A stretch of 64,000 bases of DNA, from positions 1 through 64,000 of the forward strand of contig NZ_JACJKY010000005.1 in NCBI RefSeq assembly GCF_016901855.1, in the 5' to 3' direction. A program made the translations under genes and the position numbers. Below, one piece after another: positions 15,275-24,354 of this stretch. How positions within the stretch are numbered: the first letter of the stretch is position 1; every line of letters begins with the position of its first letter. Under the pieces are notes generated by a model, which saw nothing but the letters and a program-made list of their open reading frames with translations, had not been told where the DNA came from and ran no database searches. This DNA is from Merdimmobilis hominis. Its GTDB lineage: Bacteria; Bacillota; Clostridia; Oscillospirales; Ruminococcaceae.

Positions 15275-16300
15275 ATGAAAAATCCGATTCAGAAACGGCT
15301 GGGCAAAGCGATAAAAGGCGGCGGCTTTTATGACGAAAACGCAATGATCTGGTGCGGCAGTGTGGTAAAAGGGGAGGACGGCCGGTTTCATATGTTCGCC
15401 TCATACTGGGACAAACGCTTAGGTTTCGGCAATAACTGGCTCTTTAACTGCCGGATTGTGCGCGCATCGAGTGATACGCCGGAAGGACCGTTTACACTGG
15501 AGGAAACCGTGCTCGATCGGCGCGGAAGGGAATTTTTTGACGGTATGAACACGCATAATCCGTATATCCGCTATTGGAACGGAACGTATTATCTTTACTA
15601 TATGGGGACGACGTTCGGCGGACCGATCCCTGCGTATATGGATGAGATTTCGCCGGCACGGTTTATCGAGGTGTGGAATAATAAGCGCATCGGACTTGCC
15701 ACATCGAAATCGGTCTTTGGCCCGTGGGAGCGGCGTGATACACCGCTGCTTTTGCCGCGGGACTGTTCCCATTGGGACTGTACGGCAACCACCAATCCGG
15801 CTGTGGCGATTTTGCCGGACGGTACGACCTACATGCTCTATAAATCCCGCAGTTATGCGAATGCGACACTGCAAATCGGTGTGGCCCGGGCACCGTGTCC
15901 GGACGGCCCGTTTGAGCGTATTTGTGAAGAGCCGATTTTTTCGCTCGAAAATCCGGATTTCCACCTGGAGGACCCGTATTTGTGGTATGAGGACAACAAA
16001 TTCCGGCTGCTGATCAAAGATGATTTTAAAAACGAGAGCGGCGGTATCTGCGGAGAGTGGGGTGCCGGACTGTACGGTGAGAGTGATGACTGCATTCACT
16101 GGACATTTGCGGACAGCCCGAAAGCATACAGCAGAACAGTTTCGTGGGATGACGGCACGACGACCACCCAGTGTAACTTAGAGCGGCCGTTTCTGCTTCT
16201 GCAGGATGGCAAGCCGACACATTTGTATCTGGCGACCGGTGACGGCGAACAGCCGTATCAGTTTTCACATACATGGAATATGGTGATTGGGCTGACATAA
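15275..16300 (+). CDS. glycoside hydrolase family 43-like five-bladed beta-propeller protein
   Basis: A 341-residue protein without signal peptide. Repeated blade motifs of the GH43/GH117/DUF377 type are visible: NAMIWCGSVVKGEDGRFHMF, NPYIRYWNGTYYLYY, NPAVAILPDGTTYMLY and EDPYLWYEDNKFRLL, each pairing an acidic residue with a beta strand. Likely a cytoplasmic glycosidase acting on imported oligosaccharides; substrate unknown. The start at 15275 is chosen for GGGGAG upstream; an ATG at 15194 would begin inside the preceding terminator. It is a stand-alone gene between two terminators, so probably has its own promoter. Confidence 0.8.
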   Translation: MKNPIQKRLGKAIKGGGFYDENAMIWCGSVVKGEDGRFHMFASYWDKRLGFGNNWLFNCRIVRASSDTPEGPFTLEETVLDRRGREFFDGMNTHNPYIRYWNGTYYLYYMGTTFGGPIPAYMDEISPARFIEVWNNKRIGLATSKSVFGPWERRDTPLLLPRDCSHWDCTATTNPAVAILPDGTTYMLYKSRSYANATLQIGVARAPCPDGPFERICEEPIFSLENPDFHLEDPYLWYEDNKFRLLIKDDFKNESGGICGEWGAGLYGESDDCIHWTFADSPKAYSRTVSWDDGTTTTQCNLERPFLLLQDGKPTHLYLATGDGEQPYQFSHTWNMVIGLT

Positions 16301-16370
16301 TGCAAACTAATTGAAAAGGTTTCAAAAGATACGTACATTGCGCAGGATAAGAGCGAATGTATATTAGAAA

Positions 16371-16409
16371 ATAAAAAAGCGAACTGAATCATATCAGTTC
16401 GCTGTTTTT
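16371..16409. terminator. bidirectional terminator, left copy of a 33-bp repeat
   Basis: Stem AGCGAACTGA / TCAGTTCGCT with A-run before and T-run after, between convergent genes ending at 16300 and 16424. Bases 16371-16403 are identical to 19439-19471 on the other side of the O-acyltransferase pair. Confidence 0.9.
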
Positions 16410-16423
16410 TCGTGTGCGCCTTT

Positions 16424-17827
16424 TTATTGATAGATCATGAATTTCTCTGAATCATATGCGACAATTTCTATTTTCGCATCAGGATCATACTGCTGTGTCA
16501 GCAGGGTGACTTCATATCCGTTTTCTGTTTCCTTCATATCATATGTTTCTGTACCCAAAGAGAGCCAGACGTATTCATAATAAAGATCTGTATTCCAATA
16601 AATCTTTGTTAATTGCGTTCCCTGCTCAACTGAAATTTGTTCTGTCGGCAAAGCCTGCTCTGTTTTAGAGATTTCCAATGTATCCATAACATCAAGCGGC
16701 GGATTTGGGTTAAATTGTGTCATACCTTCATAATCAAAATAGGTGTTTGTAAAGGTGTATTCTGCAACTTCAAAAATGACACAGTCCGGTTTAAAAATAT
16801 TATAATAGTACGGAAAATCCAAAACGTTTTGATAGTCATGGATATGAATATATTCGCCAAACGCATTCGCTAAATATTTATATCCGAATTTGTTCATATA
16901 GCTTCCTTGAAAAACCAATGCCTTTGGAGCACCTTCCTGCATTTTATCCGGGTTTTGATAATATCCAAATGTCTGATAAGAAGGATGCATTTGCAGTTCT
17001 TCCTGAAAAGCAGATGTTTTTGAGATGAGATCGTCTAAATGGAGATCGATACTGGGAACCAATTCGTTGATTGGAAATTGAGAAACAGGAAGTGAAGTTT
17101 CAAGTGTTTGCGAAACCGTAAAATCTGAAAGATCATTTAACTGAATGGTTGAAAAGTCATTCTGCAATACAGACAGCATTGCATTTGTACCATAATAAGC
17201 GCCTAGGTCATTCCAGTGGTTTGCATCATATTTTTGGTTAAAAACGACTTCGCCCTGTTCGGTCTTTTCTCGAAGGGTCTGTGTGTTGTCTACATATCGC
17301 ACTTCTCTTTCGTCGAGTGCAGCCAAAAATTGATCGACCCACGAACGATCATAATTGATACCATCCGGAATATATTCGGACAGGACAGCAGGTTTTGCAG
17401 GATTTAAGACAAACAAGAATGGTGTGCCTCTGAATGTGCAATAATCCTGGATTTCTTTCACCATATCGGCAAATGCTTCATGAAAATCGGAATATGGATT
17501 TGCGGTTGTTGTCAGACCTGCGCCAAATACATAGCCGTCTTTTCCGTAGGAATAGTTTGGATGAACCATTTTTCCAAACAATTTATCGTTTAATACGGTA
17601 TAGCCCAGAATCATCTCGTCGCGAAAACCGATTCGGTCATTCACATAGTTTTCAATCGTTGCTGTCAAATCAACGCCGCTTTCCAGTGATTCTTTAGAAA
17701 ACGGATTTTCCGTCAGCATTCGATTATCAATTTCCGAAGAAGTGTTAGGAGTAAAGTTAAACGTAACAATCGGTATAAGAATAATCATCGAAAATATAAT
17801 TGTCATGAAAACTTTTATAAATTTCAT
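16424..17827 (-). CDS. DHHW/AlgJ-like cell-surface O-acetylation protein
   Basis: A 467-residue protein with an N-terminal membrane anchor (about residues 5-25), FRDEMILGY after it and a DANHWNDLG motif near residue 200, resembling the DxHW active-site signature of AlgJ/AlgX and DHHW proteins. Such SGNH-like extracytoplasmic proteins work with an MBOAT acyltransferase to O-acetylate exopolysaccharide or wall polymer, and the MBOAT gene lies 20 bp upstream. AAGGAGAAGGAGAG precedes the ATG. Base composition is clearly more AT-rich than in the flanking genes, suggesting acquisition by transfer. Confidence 0.85.
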   Translation of the reverse strand: MKFIKVFMTIIFSMIILIPIVTFNFTPNTSSEIDNRMLTENPFSKESLESGVDLTATIENYVNDRIGFRDEMILGYTVLNDKLFGKMVHPNYSYGKDGYVFGAGLTTTANPYSDFHEAFADMVKEIQDYCTFRGTPFLFVLNPAKPAVLSEYIPDGINYDRSWVDQFLAALDEREVRYVDNTQTLREKTEQGEVVFNQKYDANHWNDLGAYYGTNAMLSVLQNDFSTIQLNDLSDFTVSQTLETSLPVSQFPINELVPSIDLHLDDLISKTSAFQEELQMHPSYQTFGYYQNPDKMQEGAPKALVFQGSYMNKFGYKYLANAFGEYIHIHDYQNVLDFPYYYNIFKPDCVIFEVAEYTFTNTYFDYEGMTQFNPNPPLDVMDTLEISKTEQALPTEQISVEQGTQLTKIYWNTDLYYEYVWLSLGTETYDMKETENGYEVTLLTQQYDPDAKIEIVAYDSEKFMIYQ

Positions 17828-17847
17828 CAGTCTCTCCTTCTCCTTAT

Positions 17848-19281
17848 TTAATATTGAAAATAGATAAACGGACTGTAGGTGGAATTGATCATAAACAAGA
17901 TCGCGATAACAAACAAGGCAAGCAGTACAAGCTCCTGCAGGAGATATCCGATTTTTGCTGCGGCAATTTTACGATACCATGTGATGAGTTTTGGTGATCC
18001 GAGCAGTGTTGCGCCCAAAATGCCAATGACGGCAAACAGGATGATCCGTGCATCAAAATAGTACTGCCAGGTATAGGGGATACTGTTTGCCGGTGTTGCA
18101 CCAAACAGCGCACCGAGTACTGTCACCACGTCAGAAATCTCTTGGAATCGGAATAACTGCCAGAACAGCATGACAACAATCATAGTGACGGTGTATTTTA
18201 CAGCTTTGGGCGTTTTGATATAAAATTTCTTTTTTTGAACAACACGTTCTGTCACAGCAAATGCGCCATTGATAAATCCCCATAAGATATAGTTCCAGCC
18301 TGCACCGTGCCAAATACCGGTCAGTGCAAATACAACCGCTAAGTTGCGCAGTGTGTTTCGTTGACCTGCACGGCTGCCGCCCAGCGGAATATAAACGTAT
18401 TCGCGAAACCATGTACCCAATGAAATATGCCAGCGACGCCAAAATTCCGAAATCGATGTAGAACGATATGGGAAATTGAAGTTTTCTTTAAATTCAAAAC
18501 CAAACAGTTTTGCGATGCCGATTGCGATATCAGAATATCCGGAAAAGTCATAATAAATCTGAAGCATATATAAAATCAGTGTGCCAAACGCAGTGATTTG
18601 ATCCATGTTTGATGCAGGAATTTGCGCAAGGCATGCACCAAATGAATCCGCCAATATAATTTTTTTAGCAAATCCAATCATAGTGCGGTTTAAACCGTCT
18701 GTATTTGCGTTTAAAGACAAAGATCTGGTTTTGATTTGTGTCTGAAAGTCTTTCCACAAAACAATCGGACCGGAAATAATTTTTGGGAAGAAAGATAAAT
18801 ACAGTGTACAGTCAATGAAACTTCCTGCTGTTGCATGACCGCGATAAATATCTGTTAAATATGAAATTGCGGAGAAGGTAAGGAACGAAATACCGATTGG
18901 TGCAACCAATGATTTTGCACCGATGTTATCGCCAAACACCTTGTTCCAACAATCAATGAGGAAATTGGAGTAGTTGAAGTAAATCAAGCAGAAAGTGATG
19001 AGAGAAACGGCGATGATCAATGGAATCAAGCAAAAATATATCCGTTTTTCAGACGTTTGGGATTGGTGAATGCTAAAATAGTATCCTTTTGATTTTACAG
19101 TTTGAATCCATAGTCCCAATAAGTAAACAACAAAAATATAAAAAATAAGCCGAAATACATTATCAAACGATGACCACATATAAAAGCCTAAACTGAAAAC
19201 AATCAGAATGATATCTTTTATACGCAGTTTGTCAAATAACCACTGCAGTTTCTTAATACAAGACAGCCGATCTGCAAACAT
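17848..19281 (-). CDS. MBOAT family O-acyltransferase (AlgI/DltB-like), 5' end frameshifted
   Basis: The open frame gives 477 residues of a multi-pass acyltransferase. It has the family core FLTFSAISYLTDIYRG, PYRSTSISEFWRRWHISLG followed by WFREYVYIPLGGSR, and the catalytic histidine in GIWHGAGWN. It transfers acyl groups across the membrane to the DHHW partner or directly to a polymer. The first ATG of this frame (19281) has no ribosome site and gives an atypical N-terminus. The normal family start (MVFTTQIFLFVFFP) lies in another frame at 19337 behind AAGGGGGAG. The gene therefore carries a frameshift near codon 20, is decoded unusually, or contains a sequence error. The rest of the protein is intact. 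Confidence 0.85.
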   Translation of the reverse strand: MFADRLSCIKKLQWLFDKLRIKDIILIVFSLGFYMWSSFDNVFRLIFYIFVVYLLGLWIQTVKSKGYYFSIHQSQTSEKRIYFCLIPLIIAVSLITFCLIYFNYSNFLIDCWNKVFGDNIGAKSLVAPIGISFLTFSAISYLTDIYRGHATAGSFIDCTLYLSFFPKIISGPIVLWKDFQTQIKTRSLSLNANTDGLNRTMIGFAKKIILADSFGACLAQIPASNMDQITAFGTLILYMLQIYYDFSGYSDIAIGIAKLFGFEFKENFNFPYRSTSISEFWRRWHISLGTWFREYVYIPLGGSRAGQRNTLRNLAVVFALTGIWHGAGWNYILWGFINGAFAVTERVVQKKKFYIKTPKAVKYTVTMIVVMLFWQLFRFQEISDVVTVLGALFGATPANSIPYTWQYYFDARIILFAVIGILGATLLGSPKLITWYRKIAAAKIGYLLQELVLLALFVIAILFMINSTYSPFIYFQY

Positions 19282-19298
19282 ATATGTTTGCAGATCGG
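19267..19298. repeat. perfect 32-bp palindrome at the MBOAT frameshift
   Basis: The 16-bp half-site CCGATCTGCAAACATA is followed immediately by its exact reverse complement, with no spacer. The palindrome lies inside the 5' coding region and spans the point where the reading frame must change by one base. Confidence 0.9.
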
Positions 19299-19337
19299 AA
19301 AAAAGACAAACAAAAAGATTTGTGTTGTAAAAACCAT
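19282..19337 (-). pseudogene. true 5' end of the MBOAT gene, out of frame with the body
   Basis: From ATG 19337, with AAGGGGGAG 5 bp upstream, the sequence encodes MVFTTQIFLFVFFPICKH, the usual opening of AlgI/DltB proteins. It then runs into the wrong frame inside the palindrome. A single-base deletion relative to the ancestor (or a 2-base gain) would explain it. Confidence 0.7.
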
Positions 19338-19377
19338 ACGGCTCCCCCTTATATGCTGTTTGGTATATATCTTTATC

Positions 19378-19406
19378 AGTTTAGCATATAAAAAACAAAT
19401 TGTAAA
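19378..19406 (-). promoter_or_regulatory. promoter of the O-acyltransferase operon
   Basis: On the minus strand TTTACA (19406-19401) and TAAACT (19383-19378) are 17 bp apart, 41 bp upstream of the MVFTT start codon. This supports translation from 19337 and not from 19281. Confidence 0.65.
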
Positions 19407-19438
19407 TGTATCGCTATTCTTCGAAAGAGTCTGCATCG

Positions 19439-19475
19439 ATAAAAAAGCGAACTGAATCATATCAGTTCGCTTTTT
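19439..19475. terminator. terminator of guaA, right copy of a 33-bp repeat
   Basis: The same AGCGAACTGA stem-loop as at 16371, with A-run and T-run on both sides. It lies 20 bp beyond the guaA stop codon on the minus strand. Confidence 0.88.
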
Positions 19476-19494
19476 GAATATCAAAATATTCGTT

Positions 19495-21030
19495 TTATTC
19501 CCACTCGATGGTTGCCGGCGGTTTACTTGTGATGTCGTAAACGATGCGGTTGATCGAGCCGACTTCGTTGATGATGCGGCTGCTGACCTTCTGGAGCAGG
19601 TCGTACGGAATACGTGCAAAATCTGCTGTCATAAAGTCGGTTGTTGTGACACCGCGCAGTGCGAGTGTATAATCATATGTGCGCTCGTCACCCATGACGC
19701 CTACCGAACGCATATTCGTAAGAACAGCGAAATACTGGTGAATGTCGCGGTCCAAGTGTGCATTTGCCACTTCCTCGCGGAAGATGTAGTCTGCATCCTG
19801 CAGGATTGCAACTTTTTCAGCAGTGATTTCCCCGAGAATACGGATGGCAAGACCCGGACCCGGGAACGGCTGACGCCATACGAGATAATCTGCAAGACCA
19901 AGCTCTGTGCCGAGTGCACGTACTTCGTCTTTGAACAGCAGGCGCAGCGGCTCAATGATCTCTTTGAAATCAACATAGTCCGGCAGACCGCCTACGTTGT
20001 GGTGGCTCTTGATGACAGCAGCATCGCCGGCGCCCGATTCAATGACATCCGGATAAATTGTGCCCTGTGCCAGGAAATCGACACGGCCGATTTTTTTCGC
20101 TTCATCTTCGAATACGCGGATAAACTCCTCGCCGATGATTTTGCGTTTTTTCTCCGGCTCGTTTACACCGGCAAGGCGCGACAGGAAACGCTCCTGTGCA
20201 TTGACGCGGACAAAATTGATGTCCCATTTCGAGAATGCAGCTTCAACCTCGTCACCTTCGTTTTTGCGCATCAGGCCGTGGTCAACGAAAATGCAGGTCA
20301 GCTGGCTGCCGACAGCTTTTGCAAGCAGCGCTGCTGCAACGGAGGAGTCAACACCGCCGGAAAGAGCAAGCAGAACTTTGCCGTCGCCGACACGGGTGCG
20401 GATTTCTTCAATCGCGCGCTGTGCATAGTTGCCCATCGTCCAGTCGCCGGACACGCCGCACACTTCATACAGGAAGTTTTTAAGCATTGCAGTGCCGTTT
20501 TCGGTGTGGAGCACTTCCGGATGATACTGCATTGCATACAGGTTTTTCTCAGCGCAGTCCATTGCTGCAACCGGACAGTCTGCGGTATGTGCAGTGCTGC
20601 GGAAGCCTTCCGGAAGCGCTGCGATATAGTCGGTGTGGCTCATCCATGTGATGGCTTCCTGCGGCAGACCGGAGAAAAGCTTGCAGTCCGGTGTGAAAAA
20701 CGTGTTGGTCTTGCCGTATTCGCGTGTTTCGGCAGTTTTGACTGTACCGCCTAAGACATGTGCCATCAGCTGTGCGCCGTAGCAGATGCCGAGTACCGGA
20801 ATACCGAGCGAGAACACTTCGCGCTCGATTTTCGGCGCACCTTCTTCATACACACTGTTCGGACCGCCGGTAAAAATAATGCCGATCGGATGCCGTTTTT
20901 GAATCTCTGCAGCTGTTGCCTGGGTGTACGGAATGACTTCGCAGTACACATGGCATTCACGCACGCGGCGTGCAATCAGCTGGTTGTACTGACCGCCGAA
21001 ATCAATCACCAAAACCAGTTCGTTTTTCAT
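19495..21030 (-). CDS. guaA: GMP synthase (glutamine-hydrolysing)
   Basis: A 511-residue cytoplasmic enzyme that converts XMP to GMP. The N-terminal class I glutamine amidotransferase domain has Cys83 in GICYGAQL, His170 and Glu172 (YHPE). The ATP-pyrophosphatase domain begins with the P-loop SGGVDSS (224-230), and the C-terminal dimerisation domain ends in the typical [15 protein letters not shown] precedes the ATG. Length is normal. It is a single-gene unit ending at its own terminator; no purine riboswitch could be recognised in the short leader. Confidence 0.98.
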   Translation of the reverse strand: MKNELVLVIDFGGQYNQLIARRVRECHVYCEVIPYTQATAAEIQKRHPIGIIFTGGPNSVYEEGAPKIEREVFSLGIPVLGICYGAQLMAHVLGGTVKTAETREYGKTNTFFTPDCKLFSGLPQEAITWMSHTDYIAALPEGFRSTAHTADCPVAAMDCAEKNLYAMQYHPEVLHTENGTAMLKNFLYEVCGVSGDWTMGNYAQRAIEEIRTRVGDGKVLLALSGGVDSSVAAALLAKAVGSQLTCIFVDHGLMRKNEGDEVEAAFSKWDINFVRVNAQERFLSRLAGVNEPEKKRKIIGEEFIRVFEDEAKKIGRVDFLAQGTIYPDVIESGAGDAAVIKSHHNVGGLPDYVDFKEIIEPLRLLFKDEVRALGTELGLADYLVWRQPFPGPGLAIRILGEITAEKVAILQDADYIFREEVANAHLDRDIHQYFAVLTNMRSVGVMGDERTYDYTLALRGVTTTDFMTADFARIPYDLLQKVSSRIINEVGSINRIVYDITSKPPATIEWE

Positions 21031-21223
21031 AAATACCTCCTGTGTTCTTTTCGGGAAACGTTTTCCGCTTCTTAAAAATAGATTTTGCTTTTATTTTGCC
21101 ACGTTTTCCGCCGTTTTTCAAGCATTCACGCCATCTTGTACATGCATTTTGCCAAAATGTTTAGATTTCAAAAAATCGGAAACAATAAATCTGTGAAATT
21201 CGGTATAGAAAGAGGAAAGCGGA

Positions 21224-22834
21224 ATGAAAAAACGAATGATTCGGATCTTTTGCCTGTTCTGCGGACTGTTTTGCATGGTGTTTGTGCGAACCGGATCGCT
21301 GAGCACGGATTTGTCGCTTGAGGCGGTATCGGCACGCCAGTCAAGCAAGACGCTTTCGGTCACACCGACGCGCGGCATGATCTACGACACGAAAATGCGC
21401 CCGCTTGTAAACAATGAGCAGCAGCTGTTCGCGGCGGTTGCGCCCTGCGACCAAAACAAGGAAGCCGTGTGGTCGGACGGGCGGTTTTTGTCGGATGCGG
21501 CCACACGCGCCGAGCAGTGGTCAAACGGAACCCCGTTTTTAACACCGGTGTCCGATTCGGTGGACGATCTTGTGCAGACGGCAACGCTTACACAGACTGT
21601 GCGCTATGGCACACAGTCGTGCGCGCCGCATATTATCGGATATGTAAACCGCGATGGTGTGGGAATGACCGGCATTGAGCAGGCGTATGACGAGCTGCTA
21701 AGCGGATACGGCGCCGATTCGGTATCGTTTACACTCGATGCCCGCGGCAATCCGATTCTTGGCATTTTGCCCGATCGGACACTCAGCGAAGAAGCCGTAG
21801 AGGGCGTCGTTTTAACGATAGACCGCCGGCTCCAGACGATTGTGGAAGAGGTCGGAAGCCGGATGCTTACAAAAGGGGCAGTTGTGCTCATGGAGGCGGG
21901 AACAGGAAAGCTGCGCGCATGTGCAAGCTTTCCCACATTTGATCCGAACAATGTGGAGGACGCCATGGCAGATGAAGAAGGCGCACCGCTTTTAAACCGC
22001 GCGTTTTCCTCTTACAGCGTCGGTTCCACATTCAAGTCGGCAGTGGCGGCGGCCGCACTCACACAGGGTGTTTTGCTTCCCGCTGATTTTTGCTGTACGG
22101 GAAGCATTACGGTCGGCGATACGGTGTTTCACTGCTTCCACCGCGAAGGTCAGGGCGTGCTCGATTTTCAAAATGCAATGGCAGGAAGCTGCAACCCGTA
22201 TTTTATTTCGATCGGTCAGCAGCTTTCGCCGTATGGGCTCCGTGCGATGGCAGAGGATCTTTCGTTCGGAAAACCGACCGTGTTCGCACCGGGATTTTCG
22301 TCCGATGACGGCACATTGCCTGCCGTGCAAACACTCGAAAACAAAGGCCAGCTTGCCAACTTTTCGTTTGGACAAGGACAGTTTGCCGCCACGCCGGTAC
22401 AGCTTGCCCAGATGATGAATGCGTTTGTGTCGGGTGGTGCGATGACGCCTGCATCCTTGGTCGAAGGGACGACCGTTTCCGGCAAGCTTGTCGATACGCC
22501 TGCGGATGATCCCGTCCCCACACAGGCAATGCGCAAAGAAACGGCAGATGCTGTCAAGGAAGCGCTTGTCTACACAGTCATGGGTGTTGAATCACACGCG
22601 GCACGTCCGAAGGTGGTGTCTGCCGGCGGAAAAACAGGCACAGCGCAGACCGGACGATTTCATGAAAACGGCGAGGAGATTGTGGAGGGCTGGTTCGTGG
22701 GATTTTTTCCGGCGGAGAATCCCTCTTATGTGATGGCGGTGCTGTGCGAGGATGCCGAAAACGGTGCAAAGGATGCATCGAATACGTTTCGGGAAATTGT
22801 CGATCAAATGACATACCGTCCCCCGCAGGAATAG
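21224..22834 (+). CDS. class B penicillin-binding protein (transpeptidase)
   Basis: A 536-residue protein with one N-terminal membrane segment (about 8-24), a PBP-dimer domain (PTRGMIYDTKMRPLV) and a transpeptidase domain with intact motifs: Ser268-Thr-Phe-Lys271 (SxxK), Ser322-Cys-Asn324 (SxN) and Lys470-Thr-Gly472 (KTG). No PASTA repeats follow, and it is somewhat shorter than FtsI. It probably crosslinks peptidoglycan during septation, elongation or sporulation; the subtype cannot be told. GAAAGAGGAAAG precedes the ATG. A polysaccharide deacetylase gene follows 54 bp later, making a cell-wall pair. Confidence 0.92.
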   Translation: MKKRMIRIFCLFCGLFCMVFVRTGSLSTDLSLEAVSARQSSKTLSVTPTRGMIYDTKMRPLVNNEQQLFAAVAPCDQNKEAVWSDGRFLSDAATRAEQWSNGTPFLTPVSDSVDDLVQTATLTQTVRYGTQSCAPHIIGYVNRDGVGMTGIEQAYDELLSGYGADSVSFTLDARGNPILGILPDRTLSEEAVEGVVLTIDRRLQTIVEEVGSRMLTKGAVVLMEAGTGKLRACASFPTFDPNNVEDAMADEEGAPLLNRAFSSYSVGSTFKSAVAAAALTQGVLLPADFCCTGSITVGDTVFHCFHREGQGVLDFQNAMAGSCNPYFISIGQQLSPYGLRAMAEDLSFGKPTVFAPGFSSDDGTLPAVQTLENKGQLANFSFGQGQFAATPVQLAQMMNAFVSGGAMTPASLVEGTTVSGKLVDTPADDPVPTQAMRKETADAVKEALVYTVMGVESHAARPKVVSAGGKTGTAQTGRFHENGEEIVEGWFVGFFPAENPSYVMAVLCEDAENGAKDASNTFREIVDQMTYRPPQE

Positions 22835-22888
22835 GAAAGAAATCCGCAGTGCGTGCATATAGTAACAGTGGGAAAAGGGGGAGAGCGG

Positions 22889-23779
22889 TTGAAACGGAGG
22901 GTTTACCAAAAACTATCGTCTGTGGTGCTGGCGGTTTTTCTGCTTGTCGGATGCACACTGCTTGATCGTACACAGCTGTTTGTGCCGGCGGCTGCCCAGT
23001 TGGAGGAAGGTGTTTGTCTGCCGGTTTTGATGTATCATCACATTTCGGAGTCGGCGGCAAGGCTCGGCGATTATGTGATTTCACCTGCGCAGTTTGAATC
23101 GGATCTCTCATTTTTAAAACAGGCAGGCTATCAGACCGTTTCGTCTGCGCAGGTGCTTGCATTTGTGAAAGGGGGGAAAGCACTGCCGGAAAAAGCCGTC
23201 ATGATTACGTTTGACGATGCGTTTTTGAGCACCTATGTCTACGCGTATCCGCTGCTTAAAATGTATGAGATGTGTGCCGTGATTGCGCCGGTCGGCGTGT
23301 ACACCGAGCAGTTTTCCGATCCGAACGAGCCGCGTCATGTAAACTATGCGAATGTGGGCTGGACGGAGCTTTCCGAAATGCTTGAAAGCGGTGTGTTTGA
23401 GCTTGCGAGCCATACGTATCACCTGCACGGCGACGGAAAAAACGGCACGCGGAAAGGCGCGGGGAAAATGCCCGGCGAGGATGCGCAAACGTATCAGACG
23501 ATGCTGTATGACGATCTTACGCACATGAACGACTTGTGCGCACAGCATTTAAATCAAACACCCACACTGTTTGCATATCCGTTCGGCGCCATTTCAAAGG
23601 AAAGTGTGCCGGTCTTAAAAGAACTTGGGTTTACACTGCTGTTTGGCTGTGAGGAAAAGGTTTCGACCGTGAGGGAAAACAGCGAACTGCCGCTGATACT
23701 CGGCCGGTTTAACCGCGCGCACCGGTATGACACACGCACATTTTTTAAAAAGATGGGGATTTCGATGGGTGAATTGTAA
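22889..23779 (+). CDS. polysaccharide deacetylase (NodB domain), probable lipoprotein
   Basis: A 296-residue protein when started at the TTG at 22889, which is preceded by AAAGGGGGAGAG. The upstream ATG at 22853 lacks a ribosome site and would put a polar stretch before the signal peptide. The N-terminus is hydrophobic and ends in LVGC (Cys22), a plausible lipobox. The NodB domain shows ITFDDAF (metal-binding Asp-Asp at 109-110), ELASHTYHLH (metal-binding histidines) and PFGAISKESVPVLKELGF near the end. It likely N- or O-deacetylates peptidoglycan or exopolysaccharide outside the membrane, consistent with the PBP gene upstream. Confidence 0.85.
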   Translation: MKRRVYQKLSSVVLAVFLLVGCTLLDRTQLFVPAAAQLEEGVCLPVLMYHHISESAARLGDYVISPAQFESDLSFLKQAGYQTVSSAQVLAFVKGGKALPEKAVMITFDDAFLSTYVYAYPLLKMYEMCAVIAPVGVYTEQFSDPNEPRHVNYANVGWTELSEMLESGVFELASHTYHLHGDGKNGTRKGAGKMPGEDAQTYQTMLYDDLTHMNDLCAQHLNQTPTLFAYPFGAISKESVPVLKELGFTLLFGCEEKVSTVRENSELPLILGRFNRAHRYDTRTFFKKMGISMGEL

Positions 23780-23924
23780 AATGGGATTTACAGAAGAAAT
23801 ACAAATCCGAGATGACAGGTTTATGGTTTGTTCACAAAGGTTTTGTACAATAAAGATGTACCAAAGGACGACCGAACAATCATCGGATGACACCGCTTTG
23901 TCATCGACCAAAGGAGAAGAACAA

Positions 23925-24263
23925 ATGACTGCAAGAACAAATCCCCTGTCGCTTCCGACTGTCGTACTCGAACCGGAAGAGCTTCCGAAGCCGCTTGGCT
24001 ATTACGGCATGGAGATTTTGCGTATGATGAAAAATGACTATCCCGACCGTTACTGGAAGCTTTTATTATCCGGCACACTGATGCGCACGATCTATCTGCG
24101 TGAGCAGGAGCTGACAGAATTAAAATTAAGCCTTGTGCAGGCGCTCGAACAAAAATTCCCTCGTCCGAAAACGAGCAGTTTTTTGGAGGTTGCCGCACAT
24201 ATGAACATTTTGGCGGAGGCCGCGGACGAAGTGATTTCGCGCGAACTGCGCCGCCCTGTATGA
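23925..24263 (+). CDS. TnpV-like transposon-encoded protein, orphan copy
   Basis: A 112-residue protein resembling TnpV proteins of clostridial mobile elements: a central block PLGYYGMEILRMMKNDYPDRYW leading into LLLSGTLM, then a helical tail with HMNILAEAADEVISREL. TnpV function is unknown. AAAGGAG precedes the ATG at 23925; an in-frame ATG at 23727 would overlap the deacetylase gene. No transposase or repeat flanks it, so it looks domesticated or left behind. The identification rests on the pattern only. Confidence 0.65.
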   Translation: MTARTNPLSLPTVVLEPEELPKPLGYYGMEILRMMKNDYPDRYWKLLLSGTLMRTIYLREQELTELKLSLVQALEQKFPRPKTSSFLEVAAHMNILAEAADEVISRELRRPV

Positions 24264-24303
24264 TGGATGTTTCGTGTTTTTTTCATTTCATTTTTCCCCA
24301 TAT

Positions 24304-24342
24304 AAAAAGCCGGCTGTGGATGTTTCCGCAGCCGGCTTTTTT
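24304..24342. terminator. bidirectional terminator
   Basis: A near-perfect GC-rich stem AAGCCGGCTG...CAGCCGGCTT between an A-run and a T-run separates the convergent TnpV-like and PH-domain genes. Confidence 0.93.
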
Positions 24343-24354
24343 GTATACCGAGCA

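Noticed and set aside
19474-20754. 426-codon open frame antisense to guaA
   Set aside because: guaA has every catalytic motif; the opposite frame is a shadow.
21031-21223. purine riboswitch ahead of guaA
   Set aside because: The leader is short and no conserved purine-aptamer core was found.
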